This document shows, piece after piece, positions 46,374 to 56,465 of a stretch of DNA of 64,000 nucleotides; within the stretch, counting starts at the first letter, position 1, and each line of letters opens with the position of its first letter. The stretch covers positions 558,001 to 622,000 of the forward strand of contig NZ_PGTX01000001.1 of NCBI RefSeq assembly GCF_002797575.1. The letters run 5' to 3'. The position numbers and the translations under genes are program-made. This DNA is from Polynucleobacter brandtiae (GTDB lineage: Bacteria; Pseudomonadota; Gammaproteobacteria; Burkholderiales; Burkholderiaceae). Under the pieces are notes generated by a model. The model ran no database searches, was not told where the DNA came from, and saw nothing but the letters and a program-made list of their open reading frames with translations.

Positions 46374-48026
46374 CTAGACATCAATTGCCGAGGCAGAACC
46401 CGCTCGTTTACGTAACTCGAATTTTTGAATCTTCCCAGTCGAAGTCTTTGGGAGCTCACCAAAGACTACTGCCCTGGGCACTTTAAAGCCAGCTAAATGC
46501 TGCTTGCAATGTGCCACAATATCAGCAGCGGTCACCTTCGCACCCGCTTTAATTTCCAGGAATGCGCAGGGTGTCTCACCCCACTTTGGATCTGGCTTAG
46601 CCACTACCGCAGCAGCCATGACTGCGGGATGACGATATAAGACATCTTCCACCTCAATCGATGAGATATTCTCGCCGCCAGAAATGATGATGTCTTTACT
46701 GCGATCCTTAATTTTGACATAACCATCAGGATTCATCACCGCTAGATCACCTGAATGAAACCAGCCGCCCGCAAAGGCCTCTTTGCTTGCCTTCTCATTC
46801 TTAAGGTAACCCTTCATGGCGATGTTTCCCTTAAACATAATTTCACCCATAGTCTCACCATCGGCAACTACAGGCTCTAGCGTTATGGGATCAAGCACTG
46901 CAATTGCTTGTTGCAGATGATAGCGAACGCCTTGGCGAGCGTTCAGACGCGCTCTCTCGCCAATCTCCAGGTCATCCCAATCCTCTTGCTGAACACAAAC
47001 TGCGGCTGGGCCATAGGTCTCGGTTAGACCATAGACATGCGTTAAATCAAATCCTAATTTTTCCATTCCTTCAATAATGGATGCAGGGGGTGCAGCTCCA
47101 GCAATTAAACCTTTAACCCCAGCAGGAACTCCCACCTTTAGTGCGTCAGGTGCATTGACTAGCAAGTTATGAACAATAGGAGCAGCGCAGTAGTGCGTAA
47201 CTCCATGAATCTTAATTGCAGAAAAAATATGTTCCGCATCAACCCGGCGCAAACAAACATTGACACCAGCGCGTGCGGCAACCGTCCATGGAAAGCACCA
47301 GCCATTGCAATGAAACATTGGCAAAGTCCATAAATACACAGGGTGTTTATTAATATCCCAGTCTAAAATATTAGAAATCGCATTGATCGCAGCCCCCCGA
47401 TGATGGTAAACCACACCCTTTGGATTGCCAGTAGTGCCTGAGGTGTAATTAAGGCAAATGGCTTGCCACTCGTCAAACGGCATTAGCCAGACAAATTGGG
47501 AGTCCCCGGTATCTAAAAACTGCTCATAGGTCAGCGATCCTAAACGCTCTCCTGGGACATCGAACTCTTTTTCTTGTGCATCAATAACCATGAAATCGCG
47601 ACCACTGTCACGCTTGGCAATCTCCAATGCTTTTTTCATGACATCCGCAAACTCGGGATCCACAATGACGACTTTAGCCTCACCGTGATTTAACATAAAG
47701 GCAATTGATTCCGGATCAAGACGGGTATTGAGCGCATTTAATACTGCACCTGCCATTGGCACTCCAAAATGAGCCTCTATCATTGGTGGCGTATTGGGAA
47801 GCATTACTGCCACTGCGTCACCCACACCAATACCCTGTTTTTGTAAGGCGCTGGCTAAACGACGGCAACGCTCATAAGTCTGACTCCAAGTTTGGCGCAA
47901 GTTGCCATGAACAACTGCTAAGCGATCTGGATAGACCTGAGCAGAACGCTCCAAAAACAAAATAGGGGTAATGGGCGTGTAATTTGCAGCATTACGCTCT
48001 AAACCTTGCTCAAAGATATTTGCCAT
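46374..48026 (-). CDS. Acyl-CoA synthetase (AMP-forming), DmdB/medium-chain type
   Basis: The 550-residue enzyme activates a carboxylic acid to its CoA thioester. It has the P-loop-like YTSGTTGNPKGVVYHHRG, HCNGWCFPWTVAA, THVYGLTETYGPA, GWFHSGDLAVMNPDGYVKIKD and the C-terminal lysine in TSTGKIQKFELR. It resembles the family that includes DmdB, yet substrate is uncertain. The ATG at 48026 has AGGGG six bases upstream; a GTG at 48032 is less likely. Confidence 0.91.
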   Translation of the reverse strand: MANIFEQGLERNAANYTPITPILFLERSAQVYPDRLAVVHGNLRQTWSQTYERCRRLASALQKQGIGVGDAVAVMLPNTPPMIEAHFGVPMAGAVLNALNTRLDPESIAFMLNHGEAKVVIVDPEFADVMKKALEIAKRDSGRDFMVIDAQEKEFDVPGERLGSLTYEQFLDTGDSQFVWLMPFDEWQAICLNYTSGTTGNPKGVVYHHRGAAINAISNILDWDINKHPVYLWTLPMFHCNGWCFPWTVAARAGVNVCLRRVDAEHIFSAIKIHGVTHYCAAPIVHNLLVNAPDALKVGVPAGVKGLIAGAAPPASIIEGMEKLGFDLTHVYGLTETYGPAAVCVQQEDWDDLEIGERARLNARQGVRYHLQQAIAVLDPITLEPVVADGETMGEIMFKGNIAMKGYLKNEKASKEAFAGGWFHSGDLAVMNPDGYVKIKDRSKDIIISGGENISSIEVEDVLYRHPAVMAAAVVAKPDPKWGETPCAFLEIKAGAKVTAADIVAHCKQHLAGFKVPRAVVFGELPKTSTGKIQKFELRKRAGSASAIDV

Positions 48027-48080
48027 TCGCACCCCTATTATTAAATTACTTTATCTCTAAAAATCTAGATGATGAATCCC

Positions 48081-49001
48081 TCAGATATCAGCAAGCGCCT
48101 TCACATGTGCCACCACACTACGACCCAAAGCAGATAAGTTATATCCTCCTTCTAGGCAACTGACAATGCGACCTTGAGCATATTGGTTCGCAACCTCCTT
48201 GAGCTTCTTAGTCATCCACGCGTAATCATCTTCCACAAGACCCATTTGACCCAGATCATCCTCGCGATGGGCATCAAAACCCGCTGAAATCATGATCAGC
48301 TCGGGCTCAAAATCGCGTAGACGTGGTAACCATTGCTCCTCTACGATCGATTTCACAACATCACCGCGAGTAGATGCTGGTAGTGGAACATTCACCATAT
48401 TTTTGGCGCCATCTAAACCACTATAAGGATAGAAGGGATGCTGGAAAAAGCTACACATCAATACATTAGGGTCGTTAAAAAATGCTGCTTCTGTACCGTT
48501 GCCATGGTGGACATCAAAGTCAATAATTGCCACCCGCTCGATTCCATACTCCTGCATTGCGTAACGGGCTGCTACAGCAACGCTATCAAAAATACAAAAC
48601 CCCATAGAACGCGTTGGCTCAGCATGATGGCCTGGAGGACGAATAGCACAAAACACATTCTCTACCTCGCCCTTCATGACAGCATCCACACCAGCAATCG
48701 CAGCGCCTACTGCGCGCAGAGCGGTATTCCAAGTATGTGGATTCATAATGGTATCGCCATCAAGCATGTGATAACCACTAGCCGGTGCGCACTCTTTAAC
48801 AAAAGCAATATGATCTTGGCTATGCACCAATTCGAGCTGATCTTCGGTTGCCAGTGGTGCCTCTAGGTGCTCAAGGAAGCCATCCACTCCACTACGAATC
48901 AATTGATCATTAATCGCCTGAATGCGCTCTGGGCACTCGGGATGATGAGCGCCCATCTCATGTTTGAGAAAATCAGGGTGAGTTATGTATCCTGTAGTCA
49001 T
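48081..49001 (-). CDS. Histone deacetylase-family (acetoin utilization-like) deacetylase
   Basis: The 306-residue zinc amidohydrolase has the active-site RPPGHHAEPTRSMGFC, FDVHHGNGTEAAF, the SAGFDAHREDDLG metal ligand segment and CLEGGYNLSALG. Bacterial members deacetylate polyamines or other small amides, and the physiological substrate here is unknown. It lies upstream of the acyl-CoA ligase gene in the same direction after 54 nt, and is divergent from mltB. Confidence 0.9.
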   Translation of the reverse strand: MTTGYITHPDFLKHEMGAHHPECPERIQAINDQLIRSGVDGFLEHLEAPLATEDQLELVHSQDHIAFVKECAPASGYHMLDGDTIMNPHTWNTALRAVGAAIAGVDAVMKGEVENVFCAIRPPGHHAEPTRSMGFCIFDSVAVAARYAMQEYGIERVAIIDFDVHHGNGTEAAFFNDPNVLMCSFFQHPFYPYSGLDGAKNMVNVPLPASTRGDVVKSIVEEQWLPRLRDFEPELIMISAGFDAHREDDLGQMGLVEDDYAWMTKKLKEVANQYAQGRIVSCLEGGYNLSALGRSVVAHVKALADI

Positions 49002-49079
49002 TACTTAAAACCCTTCATTGCGACAACATCATTTTTTGATTGAATAAAAGCCATTGAATACCTACCTACTCGCCATCCA

Positions 49080-50357
49080 ATGAATGCTCGTTTCCTCTAC
49101 TCCGCCTCAATACTGCTCTTAGTGGCGGGCTTAATCTCCTGCTCAAGTGTTCCCACCCAAGAGGCAAAACCTCAGAAGCCTATCGTAAACCAGTCTGAGG
49201 ATATCGCCTCCGAGTCTCGTCTTACCCAAAATCTCAGTCAATTACTAGCTCAAGTGGCTCAAAATCAGGCCATTTCCTTATCGGCGCTTGAATCTGGCTT
49301 TTCTGATGTTAAAACTATTCCGTCTATTAGAAAATTGGTATTACCCCCATCTGGTACCTTTAAAAAGAATTGGCTTGCTTATCGCAAACGCTTTGTAGAA
49401 CCGATTCGCATTAATGCCGGCAGAGTCTTTTGGGAGCAACATCAAGCGTTCCTATCCAAAGTTGAGCAGGAATATGGGGTACCGGCTGAATTGATTGTGG
49501 CCATTATTGGTATTGAAACGATCTATGGGCGACAAACGGGCAGCTTTCGTGTGAAGGATGTGCTTTTTACACTGGCCTTTAATTACCCAGATACCCCCAA
49601 CAAAGCAGCACGAGAGCAATTATTCAAAGATCAACTGCAGGAGTTGATTTTGCTGTGCTGGTCTGATGCAGGGGGTGGGCGAGTAATCAAAAACAATAAG
49701 TCAGAGGTGAATTCAAATCGTTTTGATAGCTGCCTTAATCAAAACAGCTCCTATGCGGGCGCCATCGGATTACCTCAATTTATGCCCAGCAGCATCCGTA
49801 GCTTTGCAGTAGATGGGGATGGCGATGGGCGTATTGATCTGAAGCAAAGTCCAAGGGACGCAATTGTCAGCGTGGCGAACTTTATGAAAAAGCATGGATG
49901 GCAAACGGGAATGCCCATATCCTTCCCAATTAAAGAGTCAGGCATAGACTCAGCTAAATCTCTTGCTGATGGCGAGCCCGTTCTGAAATACACCGTTCAA
50001 GAACTGATCGATAAAGGCATTCTCAGCAGCAATAGGGGTGACTTACAGGCTGGTGGTGTAGAGCCTCAGAGCAAAGCGCTGATTGTTGATTTACCCTATC
50101 CAGATAAAGAGGGAAATGATCAGGTGCAATATTTTGTCGGCTTAAATAACTTTCTGACAATCGTTCAATATAACCGCAGCTATTTTTACGCACAAAGTGT
50201 TGCAGATTTTGCAGAGGCACTGGGATATAAAAATCAAAGCGTAGTGCCAGCTATCCTTGACCAAAAATACTCGAAAGGCACCAAGGGAGAGTCTCTGACT
50301 AATCCAGCAATATCACATCCTAAGAAAAATAAAGCAAAGAAAAAAAAGCAGATTTAG
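49080..50357 (+). CDS. mltB: Lytic murein transglycosylase B
   Basis: MltB cuts peptidoglycan between MurNAc and GlcNAc to give 1,6-anhydro ends. The 425-residue lipoprotein has a lipobox ending LISCSS (about residue 21) and the catalytic glutamate in GIETIYGRQTGSF, then QLPQFMPSS-like IGLPQFMPSSIR, FAVDGDGDGRIDL and the C-terminal VGLNNFLTIVQYN. The tail is lysine rich. It converges with cysM with a 4-nt overlap. Together with nagZ it belongs to wall turnover. Confidence 0.93.
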   Translation: MNARFLYSASILLLVAGLISCSSVPTQEAKPQKPIVNQSEDIASESRLTQNLSQLLAQVAQNQAISLSALESGFSDVKTIPSIRKLVLPPSGTFKKNWLAYRKRFVEPIRINAGRVFWEQHQAFLSKVEQEYGVPAELIVAIIGIETIYGRQTGSFRVKDVLFTLAFNYPDTPNKAAREQLFKDQLQELILLCWSDAGGGRVIKNNKSEVNSNRFDSCLNQNSSYAGAIGLPQFMPSSIRSFAVDGDGDGRIDLKQSPRDAIVSVANFMKKHGWQTGMPISFPIKESGIDSAKSLADGEPVLKYTVQELIDKGILSSNRGDLQAGGVEPQSKALIVDLPYPDKEGNDQVQYFVGLNNFLTIVQYNRSYFYAQSVADFAEALGYKNQSVVPAILDQKYSKGTKGESLTNPAISHPKKNKAKKKKQI

Positions 50358-51265
50358 GCTGGGAAAACCCCTGTCGAGAGGTAACGATCACCGCGATCGC
50401 ACACAATAAATACGATGGTAGCGTTTTCCACTTGACGCGCTATTCTTAAGGCAACAACCAACGCACCTCCTGCGGAGATTCCACAAAAAATACCTTCTTG
50501 AGCAGCCAGACGACGCGCCATTTCTTCGGCATCGGCTTGCGACACGTACTCAATCTGATCAACCCGATCACCCTCATAGATTTTAGGTAAATACTGGGGC
50601 GCCCATTTACGAATCCCTGGTATTTGAGAGCCTTCTTCAGGTTGCGCGCCAATAATCTGAATGTCGGGATTCATGGACTTGAGGTATGTAGATACACCAG
50701 TAATCGTGCCCGTAGTGCCCATAGAAGAAACAAAGTGAGTCACTTGCCCATCGGTATCACGCCAGATTTCTGGGCCAGTGGTTTCAATATGAGCCCGAGG
50801 GTTATCAGGGTTAGCAAATTGGTCTAGCAATCTGCCTCGACCTTCTTTTTGTAACTGTAAGGCATAGTCCCTGGCAAATTCCATACCCCCAGACGCTGCG
50901 GTCAGAATTAACTCAGCCCCATAGGCGGCCATACTTTGTCTACGCTCGATGCTTTGATTCTCGGGCATAACCAAAACCATCTTATAACCAAGCATTGCGG
51001 CAGTCATGGCCAAAGCAATACCTGTATTACCACTGGTAGCCTCGATTAATGTATCACCTGGCTTAATATCGCCACGCTCTTGAGCGCGCATGATCATCGA
51101 CAGCGCAGGTCGGTCCTTTACCGACCCGGCTGGATTATTACCTTCCATCTTTCCTAAAATCAGATTATTTCGAGATTCATTTTCAAGGCCAGGAATGCGC
51201 TGCAAACGAACTAGAGGGGTATTCCCCACGGTCTGTGAAATAGTCAAATAAGAAGGTATGCTCAT
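50354..51265 (-). CDS. cysM: Cysteine synthase B
   Basis: CysM makes cysteine from O-acetylserine and sulfide or thiosulfate, using PLP. The 303-residue protein has Lys50 in NPAGSVKDRPALSM, EATSGNTGIALAM for PLP and the SMGTTGTITGVSTYLK segment. The short length and EGNNPAGSVKDR match CysM over CysK. It is the last gene in the minus-strand run of the window's right half. Confidence 0.95.
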   Translation of the reverse strand: MSIPSYLTISQTVGNTPLVRLQRIPGLENESRNNLILGKMEGNNPAGSVKDRPALSMIMRAQERGDIKPGDTLIEATSGNTGIALAMTAAMLGYKMVLVMPENQSIERRQSMAAYGAELILTAASGGMEFARDYALQLQKEGRGRLLDQFANPDNPRAHIETTGPEIWRDTDGQVTHFVSSMGTTGTITGVSTYLKSMNPDIQIIGAQPEEGSQIPGIRKWAPQYLPKIYEGDRVDQIEYVSQADAEEMARRLAAQEGIFCGISAGGALVVALRIARQVENATIVFIVCDRGDRYLSTGVFPA

Positions 51266-51306
51266 GAACCTATTTTAGCCATAAGCAGACTTAAGCATCA
51301 GATAGG

Positions 51307-51729
51307 CTAATTTCGACGATTTGGAACGCCTCGATCCGAACTATTACGAGAACCGTTTTGGCTGCGTGAGCCCCGTCTAGTAGAGCTTGTGCCCTCTTTA
51401 ACGGTACGGCTATTAGGCTCACGAAAGGAGCCTGGTGCCTCAATAGTTAAACCGTTGTCCACCATTTTTTCCACTGATTTCATACCAATGCCACGAACCC
51501 GCTTTTGTAGATCATTGGCATCTTGAAAATGTCCCCCATCCAATCGCTCAGCAATGATTGTTTTTGCCTTAGACGGTCCGATGCCTTTGATACTTTCCAG
51601 TTCCGACTGGGTCGCGGTATTGACGTTGATCGGCGTAGCACCGCTTAAACCTGAAACTGCCAACATTACTGAAAATACTAATGCCTGCAAAAGACCGTGG
51701 GCGTTGCCAAAATTTAATGATCGACTCAT
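51307..51729 (-). CDS. comEA: ComEA-like helix-hairpin-helix protein
   Basis: ComEA-type proteins bind double-stranded DNA in the periplasm during natural transformation. The 140-residue protein has a signal peptide (about 1-29, ending SGATP), then the HhH motif INVNTATQSELESIKGIGPS and AKTIIAERLDGGHF, and a serine/arginine-rich tail. The ATG at 51729 has GGAGAG just upstream; a start at 51774 would precede it but without a signal. Single HhH form is typical of Proteobacteria. A hairpin sits directly upstream. Confidence 0.9.
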   Translation of the reverse strand: MSRSLNFGNAHGLLQALVFSVMLAVSGLSGATPINVNTATQSELESIKGIGPSKAKTIIAERLDGGHFQDANDLQKRVRGIGMKSVEKMVDNGLTIEAPGSFREPNSRTVKEGTSSTRRGSRSQNGSRNSSDRGVPNRRN

Positions 51730-51747
51730 TCTCTCTCCATCTGTGAA

Positions 51748-51780
51748 TAAAAAATCCACTTGCAGAAATTGCAAGTGGAT
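51748..51780 (-). terminator. Hairpin with T run between hldD and comEA
   Basis: On the minus strand ATCCACTTGCA pairs with TGCAAGTGGAT over 11 bases with a 5-base loop, followed by T residues. It has the form of an intrinsic terminator after hldD, and it lies only 19 nt before the comEA start, so it may act as an attenuator. Confidence 0.85.
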
Positions 51781-51823
51781 CAGTTAAAACGAGTACAAAG
51801 AGAAATTGTTGACTACTTTTACA

Positions 51824-52846
51824 TCACGAAAGAGGGCTTGCTAAGAAATCAGCATTGGCTGACAGCCAAGTAATATAGCGACTGACACCCTGCTCCACAT
51901 TCAAAAAGGGTTCGCCGTAGCCCGCAGCTCGCAACTTTGTTAAATCCGCCTGAGTGAAGCACTGATACTTTCCTTTGAGCGCCTCCGGAAAAGGAATGTA
52001 CTCAATTGCCTTTTCTTTGACTAAGTCCTCTAAGCTTGCAGCCTTTACTTGATTGATCTTACGCATGGCATTAGCTACCGCATGTGCCACATCATTAAAA
52101 GGTTGCGCATGACCACTACCAAGGTTAAAAATGCCACTAATTTCAGGGTGATCTAAAAAGTATAGATTAACCTTAACAACATCCTCTACCGAGACAAAGT
52201 CGCGGCTTTGCTCACCAGCAGCATAACCACCGTACTCACCAAACAGCTTCACCTGACCATTAGCCTTGTACTGGTGATATTGGTGAAAGGCTACCGAAGC
52301 CATACGACCTTTGTGCGACTCTCTAGGTCCGTATACATTAAAGTAACGAAAACCCACTACCTGTGCAGTATTAGACTTTTCGGCAAAACGCTTACGCATT
52401 ACTTGATCAAATAAAAACTTTGAGTAGCCATAAATATTGAGCGGTTTCTCATGTTCACGACTCTCGACAAATACGTCGGAGCCCCCATAGGTTGCTGCTG
52501 ATGAAGCATATAACAGCTGTACTTTTTGCTCCGTACAAATATCTAGGAGATCCATGGTGTAGCGAAAGTTATTCGCCATCATGAAAATTCCATCCGTTTC
52601 CATTGTGTCTGAACAAGCCCCCTCATGAAACACCGCCTTAATCTTGCCCAATCTACCGCTTTTGAATGCCTCTAAAAACGCATCTTTATCTAGATAGTCA
52701 ATAATGTCTAAATCAGCGAGGTTGCGGTATTTGTCTGCAGGTCGCAAATCATCGACGGCAATAATATTTTTTTCACCACGAGCATTAAGAGCCTGAACAA
52801 TATTGGCACCAATAAACCCAGCAGCACCGGTTACGATAATCGTCAT
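51824..52846 (-). CDS. hldD: ADP-L-glycero-D-manno-heptose 6-epimerase
   Basis: HldD makes ADP-L-glycero-heptose for the LPS inner core. The 340-residue SDR has [16 protein letters not shown], the [11 protein letters not shown] segment, and catalytic YGYSK in the [11 protein letters not shown] motif. It overlaps hldE by 4 nt (ATGA). A terminator follows. Confidence 0.95.
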   Translation of the reverse strand: MTIIVTGAAGFIGANIVQALNARGEKNIIAVDDLRPADKYRNLADLDIIDYLDKDAFLEAFKSGRLGKIKAVFHEGACSDTMETDGIFMMANNFRYTMDLLDICTEQKVQLLYASSAATYGGSDVFVESREHEKPLNIYGYSKFLFDQVMRKRFAEKSNTAQVVGFRYFNVYGPRESHKGRMASVAFHQYHQYKANGQVKLFGEYGGYAAGEQSRDFVSVEDVVKVNLYFLDHPEISGIFNLGSGHAQPFNDVAHAVANAMRKINQVKAASLEDLVKEKAIEYIPFPEALKGKYQCFTQADLTKLRAAGYGEPFLNVEQGVSRYITWLSANADFLASPLS

Positions 52847-53772
52847 TGCAATTCCTCTGAAGTCACTGTGGCAGTCCCCAATTTACCGACCACAATACTA
52901 CCCGCACGATTGGCTAGAGCCATCGCTCTTTCTAGTGGCCACTGAGCCGCTAAAGCGACTGCTAGCGTAGCAATCACCGTATCACCAGCCCCGGATACAT
53001 CAAACACTTCGCGTGCCTGCGCCTTGACATGACTAACGCCTGCTTCGGTATAAAGGCTCATCCCCTCTTCAGAGCGCGTCAACAATAAAGCCTCGAGATC
53101 TAAAGATCGACGTAGGGCCTGCGCTTTTTGCGTAAGCTCTTCTTCACTTGACCATCGACCAACCACTTGACGAAGTTCGCTGCGATTTGGGGTTAACACG
53201 GTAGCCCCACGATATTTAGCATAGTCGTCACCCTTGGGGTCAACTAGGATCATTTTCTTCTGAGCACGCGCCTGTTTAATCATGAGAGCCACCTGACCTA
53301 GCGCACCTTTGCCATAGTCAGACAAAATAACGACATCTGCATTACCTACTAGCTTTTCGTATCGCTCTAATTTATGGGCTAAGGCTGCCTCACTAGGTAC
53401 CTCCTCAAAATCTAAGCGAATCAGCTGTTGCTGCCTAGCAATTACCCTTAACTTCACAGTCGTTGGAACCTTGGGATCGATTTCTAGCTGACTATCGACA
53501 TCGCTCGACTGTAGTAATTCGGAAATACGCTTGCCCGCCTCATCATCACCCACTACGCCCAAGATAGTGGTCTGAGCACCTAGCGCGGCTACGTTACGGG
53601 CAACGTTAGCGGCTCCACCTAAGCGCTCATCTATCTTGCCTACTTGAACCACCGGCACTGGTGCTTCTGGTGAAATACGACTGGTATCGCCAAACCAATA
53701 GCGATCTAACATTACGTCACCCACCACCAGTAACCGGGCTTTAGAAAATTGTTCTGGGTTTGCTTTTTCCAC
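52843..53772 (-). CDS. hldE1: D-glycero-beta-D-manno-heptose-7-phosphate kinase (single domain)
   Basis: This PfkB-type kinase makes heptose-1,7-bisphosphate. The 309-residue protein has [28 protein letters not shown] and the C-terminal [18 protein letters not shown] with the catalytic aspartate. It lacks the cytidylyl/adenylyltransferase domain of E. coli HldE, so a separate HldE2/RfaE2 must be elsewhere. I propose a GTG start at 53772 (MEKANPEQF); the frame extends to a TTG at 53847, which would overlap ugd by 32 nt. Confidence 0.92.
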   Translation of the reverse strand: MEKANPEQFSKARLLVVGDVMLDRYWFGDTSRISPEAPVPVVQVGKIDERLGGAANVARNVAALGAQTTILGVVGDDEAGKRISELLQSSDVDSQLEIDPKVPTTVKLRVIARQQQLIRLDFEEVPSEAALAHKLERYEKLVGNADVVILSDYGKGALGQVALMIKQARAQKKMILVDPKGDDYAKYRGATVLTPNRSELRQVVGRWSSEEELTQKAQALRRSLDLEALLLTRSEEGMSLYTEAGVSHVKAQAREVFDVSGAGDTVIATLAVALAAQWPLERAMALANRAGSIVVGKLGTATVTSEELQ

Positions 53773-53815
53773 GAGGTAACTTATTTTTTCTGAATGTTCA
53801 CTAAATACGAATGGA

Positions 53816-55180
53816 TTAATTATGACGACCAATACCCTGATACTCAATACCTAATTCTTGCATAGCTTGAGGCTCATAGAGATTTCTTCCATCGAAAATA
53901 ATTGGGCTCTTTAATTTAGCCTTCATAAGATCAAAATCTGGACTTCTAAATGCCTTCCACTCCGTCACAATGACCAAAGCATCACAGCCTTCCACAGCAG
54001 ACATTGGGTCATCAATCAAAGAGACTCTTTTCAAGCCATCTGGATTGCCTGCAAAGTCCAATTCCAGACAATGTTTAGCTTCTGGCATCGCAACTGGATC
54101 ATGAGCTACTACGTGGGCACCACGCTTGACCAACTCTTGAATAATGACTCGGCTAGGCGCTTCACGCATATCGTCAGTATTCGGCTTAAATGCCAAGCCC
54201 CACAAAGCAAACTTTTTCCCCGAAAGATCTTTACCAAAGCGTTTTTCGATCTTCTCAACCAAAATATATTTCTGGGCTTGATTGACTGCTTCGACAGCAT
54301 CTAGAATTTTGAGATCTCTGCCGTACTCAATTGCTGTTTTGCTAAGGGCCAATACATCCTTTGGAAAGCATGAGCCGCCATAACCTGTTCCTGAATACAA
54401 AAACCCATGACCAATACGAGAATCTGAGCCAATTCCTTGGCGGACAGCTTCAATATCAGCACCCACTAAATCAGCTAAGTTAGCCAACTCGTTCATAAAA
54501 GAGATGCGTGTTGCCAGCATGGCGTTAGCGGCATACTTGGTCAACTCTGCACTTTTTACATCCATGTAATAGGTGCGCTCATGATGACGATTAAAGGGGG
54601 CATAGAGTTTGCGCATCTGCTCTTTGGCGCGTACGCTTGCAGGTGTATTTTGAGTACCAATCACAATGCGGTCAGGCCGCATAAAGTCCTCTACTGCCGC
54701 ACCTTCTTTCAAAAATTCTGGATTTGAAACGACTGAACATAGATCTGACGATAAATGACGTTTCGTCAACTCTTCTACAATGGCTGCAGTGACCTTTTCA
54801 GCAGTGCCTACAGGAACTGTAGATTTATCGACGATTACCTTTGGGCTAGTCATATGACGTCCAATATTGCGCGCTGCCGCTACTACATACTGCAAATCTG
54901 CTGATCCATCCTCATCAGGGGGAGTACCTACCGCAATAAATTGAATGTCGCCATGAGCAACTGAGGCGGCAATATCAGTAGAAAACTGCAAGCGACCTGC
55001 AGTACGATTACGCTCGATCATTTCTTTGAGACCAGGCTCATAAATAGGAACACCACCCGAGTTTAGTATTTCAATTTTTTTAGGATCCACATCCAAACAA
55101 AAAACATGATTACCCTGCTCCGCTAGACAAGCGCCAGTGACTAAACCAACGTAACCGCTACCAATGATTGTGACTTTCAA
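53816..55180 (-). CDS. ugd: UDP-glucose 6-dehydrogenase
   Basis: Ugd oxidises UDP-glucose to UDP-glucuronate, a precursor for lipid A modification and polysaccharides. The 454-residue protein has the NAD motif [31 protein letters not shown], and the catalytic cysteine in [11 protein letters not shown] with [12 protein letters not shown]. The start codon is a TTG preceded by GGAG at good spacing; no ATG lies before the conserved core. It is between lapB and hldE. Confidence 0.95.
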   Translation of the reverse strand: MKVTIIGSGYVGLVTGACLAEQGNHVFCLDVDPKKIEILNSGGVPIYEPGLKEMIERNRTAGRLQFSTDIAASVAHGDIQFIAVGTPPDEDGSADLQYVVAAARNIGRHMTSPKVIVDKSTVPVGTAEKVTAAIVEELTKRHLSSDLCSVVSNPEFLKEGAAVEDFMRPDRIVIGTQNTPASVRAKEQMRKLYAPFNRHHERTYYMDVKSAELTKYAANAMLATRISFMNELANLADLVGADIEAVRQGIGSDSRIGHGFLYSGTGYGGSCFPKDVLALSKTAIEYGRDLKILDAVEAVNQAQKYILVEKIEKRFGKDLSGKKFALWGLAFKPNTDDMREAPSRVIIQELVKRGAHVVAHDPVAMPEAKHCLELDFAGNPDGLKRVSLIDDPMSAVEGCDALVIVTEWKAFRSPDFDLMKAKLKSPIIFDGRNLYEPQAMQELGIEYQGIGRHN

Positions 55181-55214
55181 GATATCTCCAAGTGTTTAAG
55201 TATCTGAGCTTTAA

Positions 55215-56426
55215 TTACATTGAGGGTCCACTGGGTACAGCGCCCTCATTACGTCTTGGTGAATAAGCCTCCCAATGGTTGCAACCTGGGCATTGCCAAT
55301 AAAAACGTCGTGCACGAAAGCCGCAATTACCGCAGGTATAGCGAGCCAGACTAGTCGTACGTTGTTTCAATAAACTCAGTGTCGCTACTAAATCAGAAAT
55401 TCTTTCTGGTGTGCCATTACTCTCAGCTAACATCAAGCGAGTCTCAGCTAACTTAGACAAAGCACTCAAGCTAGGTGCATATTGCATTACATCCACCAAC
55501 ATAGCCTCAGCAGCTTTAGCACCCCGAATTTGGGTCATATGCTTTTGAACAATATCTAGCAATTCGCCAGACGCCTGAGTTTTTAGTAGCGCATCCAACA
55601 CACTTAATCCTTGCTCCGCCTTATCCAGGCTTGAGTGTGCGGCCATCCAGCGATCTGCCAACAAATGCATGTACGCAGGATGGTTGGCCGCTATAACACT
55701 CCAAGCCTCTATTGCTTGCGCTGGACGTTCAAGCGCCATGAAGTAATCGCCTCGTAAGATCAATCCGCGAGCATGATTAGGCACTGCCTGCAGTGCCAGT
55801 GCGATGGTTTGCTCAGCCTCAGATAAATCTTTCCGTCTAAGCGCCTCCTGACCTATCTCGCAATAAAACTGAGCAATTTCAACGCGGTGTGGTTTGCCCT
55901 GCAAACTCTCTAGCTCACTTGCAGCAACAATTGCCTTGTGCCACTCGCGCTCGATCTGATACATCTCCAATAAGCTCTCTTTGGCGGGGGCGGAAAACTT
56001 ACCTTCGCCCACACGATTTAAAGAGGCCTCCGCCCGATCCAATAAGCCCGCTCTTAAAAAATCACGGCCTAGCTCGTATGCAGCGTGATCACGATCTCGC
56101 GGCTTTAAATCATCACGATTCGCAAGGTGCTGATGCACCCGAATCGCACGCTCAGTTTCACCGCGACGGCGGAATAAACTTCCCAAAGAAAAATGTAACT
56201 CAATTGTTTCAGGGTCGAGCTGTGCAATCTTGACCAGAGTCTCAATAGCTTGATCAGGCTGCTCATTTAATAAAAGACTCAAACCTTTAAATGTGGAACG
56301 TTGTTGTCGCATCCGCTCACGCTCATCCATACGATTTTCAAGACGCAAATCCCAACGTGATGCTAGCCATCCGATGCCAAATAATATCGGCAGTATTAAC
56401 AGCCATGAGGTAGCGATCTGAATCAT
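55215..56426 (-). CDS. lapB: LPS assembly/regulation protein LapB (YciM)
   Basis: LapB guides LpxC to FtsH and so limits LPS synthesis. The 403-residue protein has an N-terminal membrane helix (about residues 5-22), repeated TPR units (from about residue 45 to 330) and a C-terminal rubredoxin-like zinc motif CGNC...CPGC with CNHWEAY. In E. coli, lapA precedes it; here only 58 nt separate it from ihfB, so lapA is absent. A terminator-like hairpin lies in that gap. Confidence 0.94.
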   Translation of the reverse strand: MIQIATSWLLILPILFGIGWLASRWDLRLENRMDERERMRQQRSTFKGLSLLLNEQPDQAIETLVKIAQLDPETIELHFSLGSLFRRRGETERAIRVHQHLANRDDLKPRDRDHAAYELGRDFLRAGLLDRAEASLNRVGEGKFSAPAKESLLEMYQIEREWHKAIVAASELESLQGKPHRVEIAQFYCEIGQEALRRKDLSEAEQTIALALQAVPNHARGLILRGDYFMALERPAQAIEAWSVIAANHPAYMHLLADRWMAAHSSLDKAEQGLSVLDALLKTQASGELLDIVQKHMTQIRGAKAAEAMLVDVMQYAPSLSALSKLAETRLMLAESNGTPERISDLVATLSLLKQRTTSLARYTCGNCGFRARRFYWQCPGCNHWEAYSPRRNEGAVPSGPSM

Positions 56427-56442
56427 GACTCAACGGCTCAAT

Positions 56443-56465
56443 AAAAAAATGGCCCGAACGGACCA
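56443..56465 (-). terminator. Terminator or attenuator between ihfB and lapB
   Basis: On the minus strand TGGTCC-GTTC-GGGCCA forms a short stem (one G-U pair) followed by TTTTTTTATT. It lies 20 nt after the ihfB stop and 17 nt before the lapB start, so it would limit transcription into lapB. Confidence 0.72.

Noticed and set aside
48438..48866. 142-codon frame opposite the deacetylase gene
   Set aside because: Antisense shadow within a clear enzyme gene; Cys/His/Lys-rich composition without motif.
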